Of a stretch of 64,000 bases of DNA, positions 33,877 to 47,334 are shown piece by piece. The notes below the pieces were generated by a model, which ran no database searches, was not told the DNA's origin, and saw only the letters and a list, made by a program, of their open reading frames with translations. Within the stretch, counting starts at the first letter, position 1. Every line of letters begins with the position of its first letter. The position numbers and the translations under genes are program-made. Source of the stretch: Cristatella mucedo (lineage: Eukaryota > Bryozoa > Phylactolaemata > Cristatellidae); the NCBI GenBank assembly GCA_009760855.2, contig WPIO01000016.1, positions 1,043,501-1,107,500 on the forward strand, given 5' to 3'.

Positions 33877-33880
<4 letters not shown>
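33745..33880 (+). mobile_element. SINE S2 copy
   Basis: Head with GGTTTGGCCAGTGATTAAGG (A-box-like, Ser/Leu tRNA style) and GAGCTCTAGCCCC, then the LINE B-like tail GGAGACTTAGTTCTCTTAGG. Confidence 0.85.

Positions 33881-33882
<2 letters not shown>

Positions 33883-33949
<67 letters not shown>
33883..33949. repeat. (GT)n microsatellite
   Basis: Pure GT run directly after the S2 tail. Confidence 0.97.
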
Positions 33950-33950
<1 letters not shown>

Positions 33951-34184
33951 GCCTGTGAGTAGACAGGTGACTGGATGAATAGCAAGGTTCTGAGCACACA
34001 GCTGTCCCATCGTAGCAGCATGTCGTACTTTCTAGTGGACAAATGCTCGTCACCTTAAAACCAAAAAAGAAAACCAATGGTGTGCTACGATGAAGTTCGA
34101 GAGGTCGGGACCTCCAAGACACAAACTATAAGAAAGGCTAGCTGCTGATTTTGTACGAACCGTAAGCACGCCTTAATTGCACAG

Positions 34185-34650
34185 GCCGGAATGTCATAAA
34201 TGCGTGGACCATCTAAGAAATGGTATGCCCATCTTAGCACGCCTGAATGTTTTCAAGTTTAACTAGCCGTAAGTCGGCAGACTTGATTGCTGAGTTAATG
34301 TGGTTATCTAGTAAAAGGTAACTTTGGAACAGGTCAGCCAGATTTCATGCAAATGGTACAGGAGAAATAGCTTTTCCAATTTCTAATGCTCGGTTTTCCC
34401 ATAAAACAGCAAAATATGCAGCAAGAGAGGTAATAGAATTTGACGTGCTAAAAAGCAGAGAAAGATCACAGCACAGTTACAGCTGTGTTCTGTCCGAATA
34501 AAAATTAAAGCCTATACATTGATTGGCGGTTACTTTGGGAAGAGGGAGAGCATAAAATATGAAAAGAAGTAGAGCACAGAGCCCAAGGGTGTCCCGTTCT
34601 TTAGAGGCTTATTGTTGACTTTTGCCCGTTGAAATCAAGACATTTCGCTA
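34185..34650 (-). mobile_element. Decayed LINE B piece (inverted half)
   Basis: Minus-strand match to the LINE B middle region, e.g. GTGGTTATCTAGTAAAAGGT for the block before YADD and GAGGGAGAGCATAAAATATG for the GLPQGSVLGP region. Many indels. Confidence 0.7.
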
Positions 34651-34654
34651 GAGA

Positions 34655-35216
34655 ACCATATCAGCTTCACAGTTATATCGGCCAACTTTCAGCTAAATGG
34701 CATTGCAAAAATTTGGGTCTGCTTAGAGGCATACCACATCCAAGTTGGTACATGCTTTTGTCACATTCTGTCTCGACTTCTGTAACTCACTACTTGCAAG
34801 TCCTCTAGAGTGTACAATACGGCGCTTGCAGTTGATGCGAAACTCTGCAACTAGGCTTGTCTGTCGTGAGCTTCGCAGGTGCTACATTAAGCTGCTTCTC
34901 ACCCATCTGCACTGGCTACCACCCATCAAGAAGCGACTTGAAGGTTCTGTCGCACACATTTAGGTCCCTTCATTCTCTGGCTCAAGCCTACCTATCATAC
35001 CTTCTCTCCAATCAGGCTAGGCATCGTAGCTGCGCATTATAACAACCTCAGATCCTTTGAAAACCGAGCCTTTAGATCGTAACTTCCTGACGCTAGGTCC
35101 TCCCAGTGACGTCACAACATCCCCTGATTTGACTATTAAATATTTGACTATTCGATTCGATAAAAAGAAGCTAAAAACGCTCGTATTCCTCACAGCGCTT
35201 GCTGGGTCCATGTTAT
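34655..35216 (+). mobile_element. LINE B piece, plus strand
   Basis: Starts at ACCATATCAGCTTCACAGTT and runs through MVHAFVTFCLDFCNSLL, RRLQLMRNSATRLVCREL and HLHWLPP to the C-terminal end. Joined head-to-head to the minus piece before it. Confidence 0.8.
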
Positions 35217-35365
35217 ATATAAAATATAATTTATTTGTATAACACCCTAAGATAACTTAATCTCTAATCAGGTGCTTCACGTGCCGAGGGGCTCGAGCCC
35301 ACGACCTCGGCCAGACCTTGGTCGGAGCGAGCACTTTAAACCACTTGGCCAAATCATGTTGTCAT
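35217..35365 (-). mobile_element. SINE S2 copy
   Basis: Tail and head in S2 order on the minus strand. GGGGCTCGAGCCCACGACCT marks the B-box region. Confidence 0.85.
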
Positions 35366-35640
35366 TTGTGAACTTATGCATGATATTGTGCACTGTCACT
35401 ATCCATCGAGACATGCTTCCCTTACGGAATACGTGACATGCTTATAAAGAGATCTCTCTGTGAAGGCTTTACATATGTCGAATTACCACTGCTATTATTA
35501 TTACAATAGGGTCTGAGCTAATATGTCCGGTGGACTGCTATTGCTGTCTCTCACTCAATTCTTGTCAAAACAACGCATTATAAAAGTATAAGTAAATAAG
35601 AAACAACCAAAATAGAAACTAATTGAACTGCCTATCCCGG

Positions 35641-35812
35641 TGAGCCGCGATGGCACACTAGGTAAGGCGGTTGCTTCTCACAACTTCTCCCGAAGTCGTG
35701 GGTTCGAATCCTGCGGTGAGCTATCCTTTATTGCCACTGCAAGTGGTGGTGACAGCCGTAGAGGCACTTCTGTCGCTATTCAAGAGGCTGTTAAATCAGC
35801 TATTATTTTTAA
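35641..35812 (+). mobile_element. SINE S1 copy
   Basis: Head GATGGCACACTAGGTAAGGC, B box GGGTTCGAATCC, hairpin at 35729-35754 mostly kept by G-T pairs, tail AAGAGGCTGTTAAATCAGCT. Confidence 0.9.
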
Positions 35813-37540
35813 ATCAAATCAGCGTATTTTTTGCAAATTTTTCACCCGAATCGATAGACCGCATCACGCAGCAAAAATACATCTTTCTCGGGAGTAGAAC
35901 ATGCGACCTCTTGGTCTCCTGCGGTCAATCGTCAGTGCGCCCGACGGTCTAGGCCACACTGTCCCGTCCAGCTGCTGCACCAGCTGCCTGCTGCTGCGTC
36001 CAGGCAGCTGCGTGTCATTCTTCGAGCCAGCGCTGGCGGCCCACCCACACACCCCCTGAAGCCGCGCCAGGCATTCAGCGAGCGGAATCCGATGATAGGA
36101 AATACAAAACTCACAAGTAGGAGCTTTAGAAAGTCATTCTGCGAATGTCAAAGTTAAGCGACGACCAAGTGCACCCTGGTCTCTTGGTACATGAAATAGA
36201 GCACATTTCAGCTCGCTACGAGCCAAGCGACTCGCTTAAGTAAGGACACAGAATCTGATTGTTGCTTAGCCAGCCACCCACCCTCCAGCAGCCAAGCAGC
36301 CGGCATAACTAAAGTGGGAGGGGTGAGAGTGGGATATGAGGTAACAAGTCGGCCTGTTGACATTAGTTACCGGTCGACGAATCGCATCGAACAGCTGCCG
36401 AAACGGTCCAGACGATACCGCGGCCGCGGTTCAGATACCCCGCCGACACAGCGACCGGTGGTGGCTCACGTCCTCACAGCAGCCGGTCTCCACCGCTCAA
36501 CTTCGCTGCCTCTTCCAGAGTCCCTGAGCTCATCGGTCCGACTTTCGAGTACTGCGACTCAGCTCCGAGCCCGCTGGCGGTCCCCCGCTAGGGAGTCCCC
36601 GATGGCTGTTCAGCCAACGTCCACCGACGATACAGCCGCGGCCACCGCAAACGACTCTGGCGGTTTCTGGCACGGCCGTATGAAGAGCTAATTTGGATCG
36701 GTGCGGTGAAGGCGGCAAGGCCCCCAGCCTCTTTCTTCCCCCTCCTCCCCCCCCCCCGCTCGAGCGAGATGGCCGGCAAGGCGCCGCCACGCTCTACGCA
36801 GCGTCATGTGGACGAGTGGACGCTCCCGCAAAGCTGAATTTCAGCGCGCCCTGAGGTGGCGAGTCACTAGCCAACTGCCGAGCTCGAGGCTTCAAGCCGG
36901 CGGCCGCGGGCAGCTCCGCCTGTCGGGTGCGCGAGCGAGCGAAGGCGTAGAGTGGCTACCAACCTGGCCGCATGGACGCCGGATACTGCATCGCCGCTCA
37001 CTCTCTTTCACCCCCGCCGGCGGCTAAACGATGTAGAGCAAGAGCCGCAGGCGGCTTCCGGGGAACGGCCGCACGCCACTGCCGCCGCACACGCGCGGCT
37101 ACCAAGCAAGACCCGCCTCCTCCGCGCTCGTGATCGGTGCGTCAGCCTCCAATCCGAAAGCGAATCCCTTTAAGGGGCGGGGTTTCTCCTAGACCTCGGC
37201 GTCGCCGCCAATGAGCGGAGCTACTGAGCAATCATGTTCTCTACGTCAAAAAATGTAGTAAAGATAAAGAAAGAAACAGCCGGAAACTCGGAAAGTCGAG
37301 CTTGCAGCAGCAGCGAGCACGCCGGGTCTTTCTGCACGCTGACCGCCGCGAGTCCAAGGCCGCGCCCTTTGCAAGGATTTAGGCTCACCGCAAAATCTCG
37401 ACTCCCGGCTCGCCGCGGTCAACAGCGCCAGTTCGACCGGCGTAAACAGCTTTCGCTGCGCCGTTTCCTCTCTTCTCATAAACGCATACTGAAACTGTGG
37501 CGTACAGCATCAGGCCGATTATGACTGCATCGATATTATT
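35813..37540. other. CpG-rich block, no gene called
   Basis: CpG count in 36361-36660 is 36 by hand. Several GC-rich frames are open on both strands. One ends MAVQPTSTDDTAAATANDSG and GFWHGRMKS at 36691, but there is no splice or domain support. The block resembles a promoter-type CpG island. Confidence 0.4.
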
Positions 37541-37584
37541 ATTCGCGGCTCCTGAATTATAAAGCCTATACTAAAAAGTACTAA

Positions 37585-37858
<274 letters not shown>

Positions 37859-38123
37859 GTGATACCTTTCGCGGTCGGTGCCCTGGGTGGCTGGTGGCCG
37901 AAAAAATGAAGCCAACCCGGCGGACCTCGGCATTTCGCGAAAGGAACAGGCGGCATTGCGGCGGCTGCGCGTCTCAGACGCCATTTCTGGCTCGAACGCC
38001 GTGCTATCCCTGTTGCTGAACGTGGGTGGCGCGGGTAGGCCCAGCCAGCGGCTCCGGCAGGGCAGGGCTCTTCCGGCTAAATTGCAGTGATTTCTTAAAA
38101 TATTTAAAATATAAATGTATATA

Positions 38124-38282
38124 CATATTTAATTCATTCGTGTAGCGTCCTAAGAGAACTTCGTCTCTATTCAAGTACTTCATATACGCCGCGGGGCTCG
38201 AGCACGCGACCTCTGTCACCATGTACATCAACATTTTTATCTAGGTCGAGGCGAGCACCTTAACCACTGGCCCCAACCAGCG
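38124..38282 (-). mobile_element. SINE S2 copy
   Basis: Tail GTAGCGTCCTAAGAGAACTT, then GGGGCTCGAGCACGCGACCT and AGCACCTTAACCACTGGCCC. Confidence 0.85.
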
Positions 38283-38407
38283 AAGGAGGTAACTACGTCA
38301 CAATCTATGGCTAAGGTGGCATAAAAAGCAAAAGTCACTGAACAGTCAGTCATTAGTTGTGCTTTAGGATTACGGCCAAGCGCTGCATTTACGATGCATC
38401 CATCGAG

Positions 38408-38813
38408 CGAGTCTTTCTACCCTGCTGCCTGCTGCTGCCTGCTGCTGCCTGCTGCTGCCTGCCGCTGCCTGCTGCTGCCTGCTGCTGCCTGCTGCTGCCT
38501 GCTGCTGCCTGCTGCTGCCTGCTGCTGCCTGCTGCTGCCTGCTGCTGCCTGCTGCTGCCTGCTGCTGCCTGCCGCTGCCTGCCGCTGCCTGCCGCTGCCT
38601 GCTGCTGCCTGCTGCTGCTGCTGCCTGCCGCTGCCTGCCGCTGCTGCTGCTGCTGCTGCTGCCTGCTGCTGCTGCCTGCTGCTGCCTGCTGCTGCCTGCT
38701 GCTGCTGCCTGCTGCTGCTGCTGCTGCTGCCTGCTGCTGCTGCTGCCTGCTGCTGCTGCTGCCTGCTGCTGCTGCTGCCTGCTGCTGCTGCCTGCTGCTG
38801 CTGCCTGCTGCTG

Positions 38814-38846
<33 letters not shown>

Positions 38847-39072
38847 TGCTGCTGCCTGCTGCTGCCTGCTGCTGCCTGCTGCTGCCTGCTGCTGCTGCTG
38901 CTGCTGCCTGCTGCTGCCTGCTGCTGCCTGCTGCTGCCTGCTGCTGCCTGCTGCTGCCTGCTGCTGCCTGCTGCTGCCTGCTGCTGCCTGCTGCTGCCTG
39001 CTGCTGCCTGCTGCTGCCTGCTGCTGCCTGCTGCTGCCTGCTGCTGCCTGCTGCTGCCTGCTGCTGCCTGCT
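38408..39072 (+). repeat. 10-bp minisatellite CTGCTGCCTG with CTG runs
   Basis: About 665 bp, mostly the 10-bp unit CTGCTGCCTG, with CCG variants at the left and longer CTG runs in the middle. The right half is almost uniform. The poly-Ala/Cys/Leu frames here are artefacts. Confidence 0.97.
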
Positions 39073-39139
39073 AGTGCTGGACTTGACTTGCCGACTTGCT
39101 AGTGTGCTTCAAGGCCCAGACTTCGTCGCAAGATTTAAC

Positions 39140-39300
39140 AAATATAATATAGTGTGTTTTTATAGGCACCCTAAGAGAGAGCCTACTCTCTATTCAGTCG
39201 CTTCACGGACGCCACGGGGCTCAAGCCCACGACCTCGGTACCAAATACATTCACCTTGACCTTGGTTCGAGGCGTGCACCATAACCACTCGGCCAAACCA
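39140..39300 (-). mobile_element. SINE S2 copy
   Basis: Tail TAGGCACCCTAAGAGAGAGC, B-box region GGGGCTCAAGCCCACGACCT, A-box region CACTCGGCCAAACCA. Confidence 0.85.
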
Positions 39301-41030
<1,730 letters not shown>

Positions 41031-41032
41031 TG

Positions 41033-41097
<65 letters not shown>
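41031..41097. repeat. (TA)n microsatellite
   Basis: Pure TA run. Confidence 0.95.
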
Positions 41098-41098
<1 letters not shown>

Positions 41099-41204
41099 TT
41101 TATATGTGAGTGGAAGTAATCGATGTGTATGTCTGCATGTGTGCGTGTTTGCACCCACATATATATTAGCCGCTTTAACAGCCTCATTTGTATAAAAACA
41201 AAAA

Positions 41205-41325
41205 TAATACATTTTATAAAGCACCCTGAGAGAAGTCAATCTCTTTCTAGGCACTTTGGATTTGCTGCAAAGGAAGCACGATCGACTGGTTAGTGGTAGC
41301 GTGCTCAATAAGCAACAAGAGCACT
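41205..41325 (-). mobile_element. LINE B-like 3' fragment
   Basis: AAAGCACCCTGAGAGAAGTC and TTTCTAGGCACTTTGGATTT, then GCTGCAAAGGAAGCACGATC, as in the fragment at 3337. Confidence 0.75.
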
Positions 41326-41335
41326 ATTGTATAAC

Positions 41336-41462
41336 GGCTGGAGAGCCTTAACGGCTATCACCAACGCTTGCAGTTGACAATGAAGGATTGCCTCATGAAG
41401 GATTCGAACCCACAACCTCAGTCGTGAAGAGCGAGCACCTTACCTCCTGGGCTATCACGGTC
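41336..41462 (-). mobile_element. SINE S1 copy, short
   Basis: Minus-strand S1 with GGATTCGAACCCACAACCTC (B-box complement) and a head ending at CTGGGCTATCACGG. Confidence 0.75.
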
Positions 41463-41869
41463 CATTCATGTGTTCACGTGCACTCGCATTCTCACGCATA
41501 CACCTACACCCACACACCCACGCCCACACACGCACACGCACACACATATTAGTCATCTCAATTTCTTGCTGCAGGCGCTTCCGGCAACAACGTCAATATA
41601 TTTACTGAGAGCAGTCATCCTAAAGCCGAATCAACCGCTTCATTTTCTCATCCTCGCCGCCATTTTGTGCGGTATACGTCACCATTTGGGGACTCTGTTT
41701 TGAGATAGTTGACGCTTGCAGAACAGCCCGGTTGGTCTAATTGGTAAAGATGGACGGAAACAGTGAAGGAAATTTAGGATAGATATATCTGTCAGTCCGC
41801 GATGACTTTAGACTGCGAGGCGTATCGAACAAGTTCTTGGTTGCCGGACTCATTCAGCTCGCATTGCCC

Positions 41870-42000
41870 GGGTTTGGCCCAGGGGGGTAGGGTAATCGCC
41901 TTTAACGACCAAGGTCGCGGGCTCTAGCCCTGAGGCGTGTTTAAAGGCTTGGTGGAGTTTTGTTTAAGTTCTCTGAGGCGCTATATAAATGAATGATGGT
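41870..42000 (+). mobile_element. SINE S2 copy, diverged
   Basis: GGGTTTGGCCCAGGGGGGTA head, GTCGCGGGCTCTAGCCC, tail GTTTAAGTTCTCTGAGGCGC and TATATAAATGAATGATG. Confidence 0.7.
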
Positions 42001-42665
42001 TTCGCTATATCCCTTTCTCGGGAGAGAGCGACCCCGACATGGCAGTTGAGTCGAGGGATCGGCGAGGCTTATCGGGACACTAGCGACAAATGGACGGTGC
42101 TAATTTTCGCTTTCCGTCGGTTCATTTTACAAGTGGAAAACGGACTGGTAGAAAACGGACAATGAAGACGTTGCGTCGAGGCAGTGTTTTTGAACTATCA
42201 ACTTTTCCTCCTTAGCCGGCTCCGGCGGCTAGTGCATCTCGATATTATCCTGCGGCGGCGGAGCCAATCGACTCGCTGTAACGGGAATCGTCCCCTCATC
42301 GTATCAACCATCCACTCAAAGTCCAGTCAAACGTGCAGGGCGTGTCCCGAGCAGCAGCGTCTCAGACGCCGCAACGGACGCCGCCCGCGCAGAACCGTCA
42401 GGGCCTTGAGGGCTAGCTTCTGGTTGTGGGTTGTTTGTTATAAGGCCGATATACAAGAACATTAAGACGGAGATCCGAAGTATAGCTTGCCACTTTGAAA
42501 GTTTACCCCAGCAACAGAGAAGGGGATTTCATGCCAGAGGGGCGAAGCAGTTTTTGCTCATAGCGGTAAATTTAGCAAACAGTCGTGTTTGTATCGTCTC
42601 CCGGACTTGAGAGCCTAACCAACTGTGAGGCAGTAATTGATTGGCGAAAAAACAGTAGGCCTTCA
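42001..42665. other. Unassigned sequence
   Basis: A plus frame at 42184-42465 is open but shows no motif. No gene called. Confidence 0.3.
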
Positions 42666-42667
42666 TT

Positions 42668-43316
<649 letters not shown>

Positions 43317-43392
43317 GTAGATATGTAGCACAGTACCTGCCTCGCTCAATTTTAAGGCACCCAAGAACTGCTCAGGGGAGAGCACCTTTGTT

Positions 43393-44955
43393 AATAATAA
43401 TAATAATAATAATGCATTTGAAAAAGCGTCCCCAGAGAACTTAATCTCTTTCTGGGCGCTTTACATTTGCTGTAAAGGGAAATGCAATTGAATGGTAAGT
43501 AAAATCATGCTTGAAAAACAAGCAAAATGAATAATATGGTTAGGGGTGGCATGCACAGGGTCAGCATGCAAATGTGGTTAGTGGCAGCATGCACAGTGTC
43601 AGCACGCATAAGCACATCAAGGACGAATCACAGGGACCCACTAAATGCTGTCCTAAATAGGTGTGTTTTTAAGTTACTTTTAAATGTGGTCAGGTCAGGG
43701 GATGTTCTGACGCAGGTCGGGAGGGAGTTCCAGGCTTTGGGAGCATACGAACTAAATGCACGGTCTCCAAAGGATTTTAGGTTTGCACGAGGTATTTGTA
43801 GACTGTTGGATTCCGAAAAGCGGGTGGTGCGATGCTTGGCCTGGTGGGGGAGTATATCGGAGACATAGGCTGGAGCCATAGAATGAAGGGACCTAAAAGT
43901 GAGCGACAAAACCTTGAAGTCAATCCGTTGCTTGACTGGTAGCCAGTGCAGGTCGGCGAGAAGTGGAGTAATGTGGCAACCGGGACGCTCACGACAGACA
44001 AACCTAGCTGCAGAGTTTTGCAACAGCTGCAATCGCCTGATCGCACATACTGGTAGGCCAATAAGCAGTGAGTTGCAGAAGTCGAGACGGGATGTCACGA
44101 ATGCATTGATCAACTTGGACGTGGTATCCTTATCTAAACAAGCCCGAATTTTAGCAATTTTATGAAGCTGAACATAGGCAGATTTGACTGTGGAGCTGAT
44201 ATGGTCTCTAACGAGAGGTCGTTTTGGAATATGACATCTAGATTTCGAGCTGATTCAACTGGAGATATGCTGGTAGAGCTAATTTTGAGAGTCAACCTTT
44301 CCAATTTGTGAATCACACTGGGTTTGCCTTTCCAATCTCTGAATCACACTAGGTTGCCCATAACTAGTAAGTTAGTTTTATCATCGTTTAGTTTTAGAAA
44401 ATTTGCTGCCATCCATGTGCGGATGTCATCAATGCATGCAGCTAGTGAGTTGAGAGAATTTGAGGTGCTCGAAGGCTGGGAGGGATCAAAGCAAAGGTAC
44501 AACTGAGTGTCATCCGCATAGAAGTGAAAGCCTAGATTGTGCTTGGCAATCACATCAGCAAGAGGCAGAGTATAAACCGTGAAAAGAACCGGACCTAGCA
44601 CGGAGCCCTGAGGTACTCCGTATTTCAGAGGTACTTCAGATGATCTTTGTCCATTCACGTCAATACTCTGGGGTCACCCACTGAGATAGGACCTGAACCA
44701 CTGCAGAGCTGTGCCAGTGATGCCCAGGCGAGATGAGAGGCGCTCTAGAAGAACTTTGTGATCGATGGTATCAAAAGCTGCCGAAAGATCGAGGAAAACG
44801 AGCAGAAACACTCTACCCATGTCTGCATTCCTAAGTAGGTCGTTGTATATCCTAAGCAATGCTGACTCTGTGAAGTGATTAGCTCTACAGCCAGACTGGA
44901 ACTTACTAGCAAGGTGTGAGGTTTCGATATATGAGTTCAGCTGGTCTGCCACGAC
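43393..44955 (-). mobile_element. LINE B, second long copy
   Basis: AAT tail at 43393-43413, then 3' UTR and RT C-terminal through early RT blocks to about 44955. It extends farther 5' than the copy at 4269 (adds FQSGCRANHFTESALLRIYN). Confidence 0.92.
43628..44952 (-). pseudogene. LINE B reverse transcriptase, broken by frameshifts
   Basis: Four open pieces in N-to-C order. 44674-44952: FQSGCRANHFTESALLRIYN, then [18 protein letters not shown]. 44344-44658: GVPQGSVLGPVLFTVY, FYADDTQLYL. 44134-44316: a short piece with a local duplication of the TTTCCAATCTCTGAATCACA word. 43628-44113: LHWLPVKQRIDFKVLS, AWNSLPT. The catalytic YADD is kept, but small indels separate the pieces, so the copy is inactive. 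Confidence 0.9.
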
Positions 44956-45540
44956 CCGTTGTTCTCGAGCAGCGAGCCGGAGAGGAACAGCAGGGCGGTG
45001 AGACAGGAAGGGCTCAACTCCAGCCGGGAAGCTCCGGGACAGCAGCTGTGCGTTTCGGCCTGCAGTGTCGCTCTGCTAACCGCAAGAGCGGCTGATTGAT
45101 GTCGGCTTGCCTGTCAACCTGGGCGCCATAACTCAGTCCGTGTGGAACCATTCCGACATTCGAGCCGGCCGAGTCTCCTCATCCGGCGGTAGATTGGCCG
45201 TGGTAATTCCTTACCGTAATGGCCTGCGGTGCCGGGCCCAACACCACTAAGCCCTCTCGCCCTTCGTCGCGGCTAGTTATTGAAGAGTAGCGCGACCCTC
45301 GCTCAGGGCCGTTTAAAACGAGGGCGGGCTGCTACGGCCGGCTATTGAGCAAATCAGCACCAGGTGAACTCGGTGGACCGGAGCCAACGAATACGGTCGC
45401 TTAGCGAGCGCCCATGGCGAGCGTCTCGCATTTCGCCTTTGCGTGCTTGCCTGCGTGCGCGCGTGGTCCTGCAGCAGGGTTTTGCCGCTTCGAATTACTT
45501 AGTCCAGCGCAATGGAGGGAGCGATTGCAGTCGTCGGCGA
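44956..45540. other. CpG-rich sequence upstream of LINE B truncation
   Basis: GC-rich, with many CpG. No gene recognised. Confidence 0.35.
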
Positions 45541-45735
45541 AACGGCCCTCAGCTCTCCGGCCTTTTCGCTCTCAGCGCAGCTCGGAGCCCTCAGCGCGCC
45601 GGCCTTTGCTCTCAGCGCAGCTCGGAGCCCTCAGCGCGCCGGCCTTTGCTCTCAGCGCAGCTCGGAGCCCTCAGCTCTCCGGCCTTTTCGCTCTGCGAAG
45701 CTCGGAGCCCTCAGCGCGCCGGCCTTTGCGAAGTT
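45541..45735. repeat. 40-bp tandem repeat, about 4 to 5 units
   Basis: GGCCTTTGCTCTCAGCGCAG recurs at 45601 and 45641, with diverged units on both sides (CTCTCCGGCCTTTTCGCTCT). All units are CpG-rich. Confidence 0.9.
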
Positions 45736-46192
45736 GGAAGAGCGGAGCAGAGTAGTTCTCGGGTCAAGGATTAGTTCCTGTTGTTCGGGCACTCCCGTCT
45801 ATTTGGGTTGCACCCAGTATATACGCTAGTGGCCTAAGCGGGCTGGGGAGGGATGGTGGGGCGGCGGCATTTCCTCCGTGAGAGCGCTTGTTTCGGTGAC
45901 AGGAGTGAGAGGATAAAACTGAAATTAGAGGCGCGGCGACATTGTGCGCCTGCGAATAAACCTCAGTAAAATCCTCCGTTCGTATTTGCATCTCTTTCCA
46001 ATTCACGCCACGAGCTCACGACCCCTCAGTAATAGTAAGTAGGTTGGTGCCAGAAACGCTCTTTCGTGATGTCACCTCTTGCTGCGCATACGCGAGCACC
46101 GAATCGCATTCGGCAGTAGGCTACGCCGCTCAGTAAAAGGCAGGTTACGTCTACTCCGCCGAGCCTTAGGCATTACAGATATATTGTCTTCG

Positions 46193-46252
<60 letters not shown>

Positions 46253-46263
46253 CTCTCCTCTCT

Positions 46264-46323
<60 letters not shown>

Positions 46324-46570
46324 CCTCTCTCCCTCTCTCTCTCTCTCCCTCTCTCTCTCTCTCCCCCTCTCTCTCTCTCATCTCTCTCCTCTCTCTCTCT
46401 CCTCTCTCTTTCTCTCTCTCTCCCTTCCTCTCTTTCTCTCCCTTTCTCTCTTTCTCTTCTCTCTCTCTCCATCTCTCTCCTCTCTCTCTCTCCTCTCTCT
46501 TTCTCTCTCTCTCTCTCTTCCCTCTCTCTTCTTTCTCTTCTCTCTCTGTCTGGCTGTCTCTTCTCTCTCG
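46193..46570. repeat. (TC)n block with CCTCTC variants
   Basis: TC-rich run of about 375 bp, more interrupted to the right. Confidence 0.95.
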
Positions 46571-46890
46571 ACCTATCACTCGTTTGTGGAAAACCAGGCG
46601 AGTGTGGCAAATGGCGTTCTTAAACCAGAAAGAAACCATCAAGCAACAAATCAGCTTCAATGGTTTGACACTCACTTCTACGTCCCTTCATTCGCTTGCG
46701 CCAGCCTAACTATCCGAACTACTTCCCAATCAGGCAGCTAGGGATCGCACTTCCTCTCGTTCGATTCAAATCGTTTGCAGCAATGTATTCGATCCTACCG
46801 GCTACAGCCGGATGTTTTCGTCGTATGGGGGCAGTCTTTTCCGGTGACGTCACCGGCTAGGCGAACTGCACGGAAGCTTGGGGGAGTGCA

Positions 46891-47080
46891 TTAATATTAA
46901 TAATAATAATAACAAAATACATTTGTATAGCGCCCTCAGAGAAATTAATCACCTTCTAGGCACTGCTGTAAAGGAAGCATGATCGAATGGTTAGTGGTAC
47001 CATGCTCAATGTCAACGAGCATAACAAGGTTAGAGGTGACACGCGGTAAGGGTCAGCATGCAGATATGGTTAGTGGCATT
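46891..47080 (-). mobile_element. LINE B 3' fragment
   Basis: AAT tail, TATAGCGCCCTCAGAGAAAT, then 3' UTR words to about 47080. Confidence 0.8.
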
Positions 47081-47159
47081 CTGCGTCGCATTTCGAATAA
47101 AGCCATTTCGCAACAAGTTACTGTCGGCGTCTAGTAAGAATGAGCAGTATGAGTGTGCC

Positions 47160-47325
47160 TTTACTAATGGCTCACTATGTAAGATGATTGCTTTTCACGA
47201 CCTCGGGACCGAGGTCGTGAGTTCGAATCCTTCGGCGAGCGATACTTTATCGCCGCTGCAAGCGGTGGCGATAGCCGTAAAGGCTTTCCTGTCACTATAC
47301 AAAAGAGGCTGTTGAATTAGCTAGC
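47160..47325 (+). mobile_element. SINE S1 copy
   Basis: B box GAGTTCGAATCC, hairpin at 47248-47273 with two G-T pairs and no mismatch, tail CAAAAGAGGCTGTTGAATTA. Confidence 0.88.
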
Positions 47326-47334
47326 CTTTTTTAC

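Noticed and set aside
38357-39259. 300-codon Leu/Ala/Cys-rich frame
   Set aside because: Reading frame through the 10-bp CTGCTGCCTG minisatellite.
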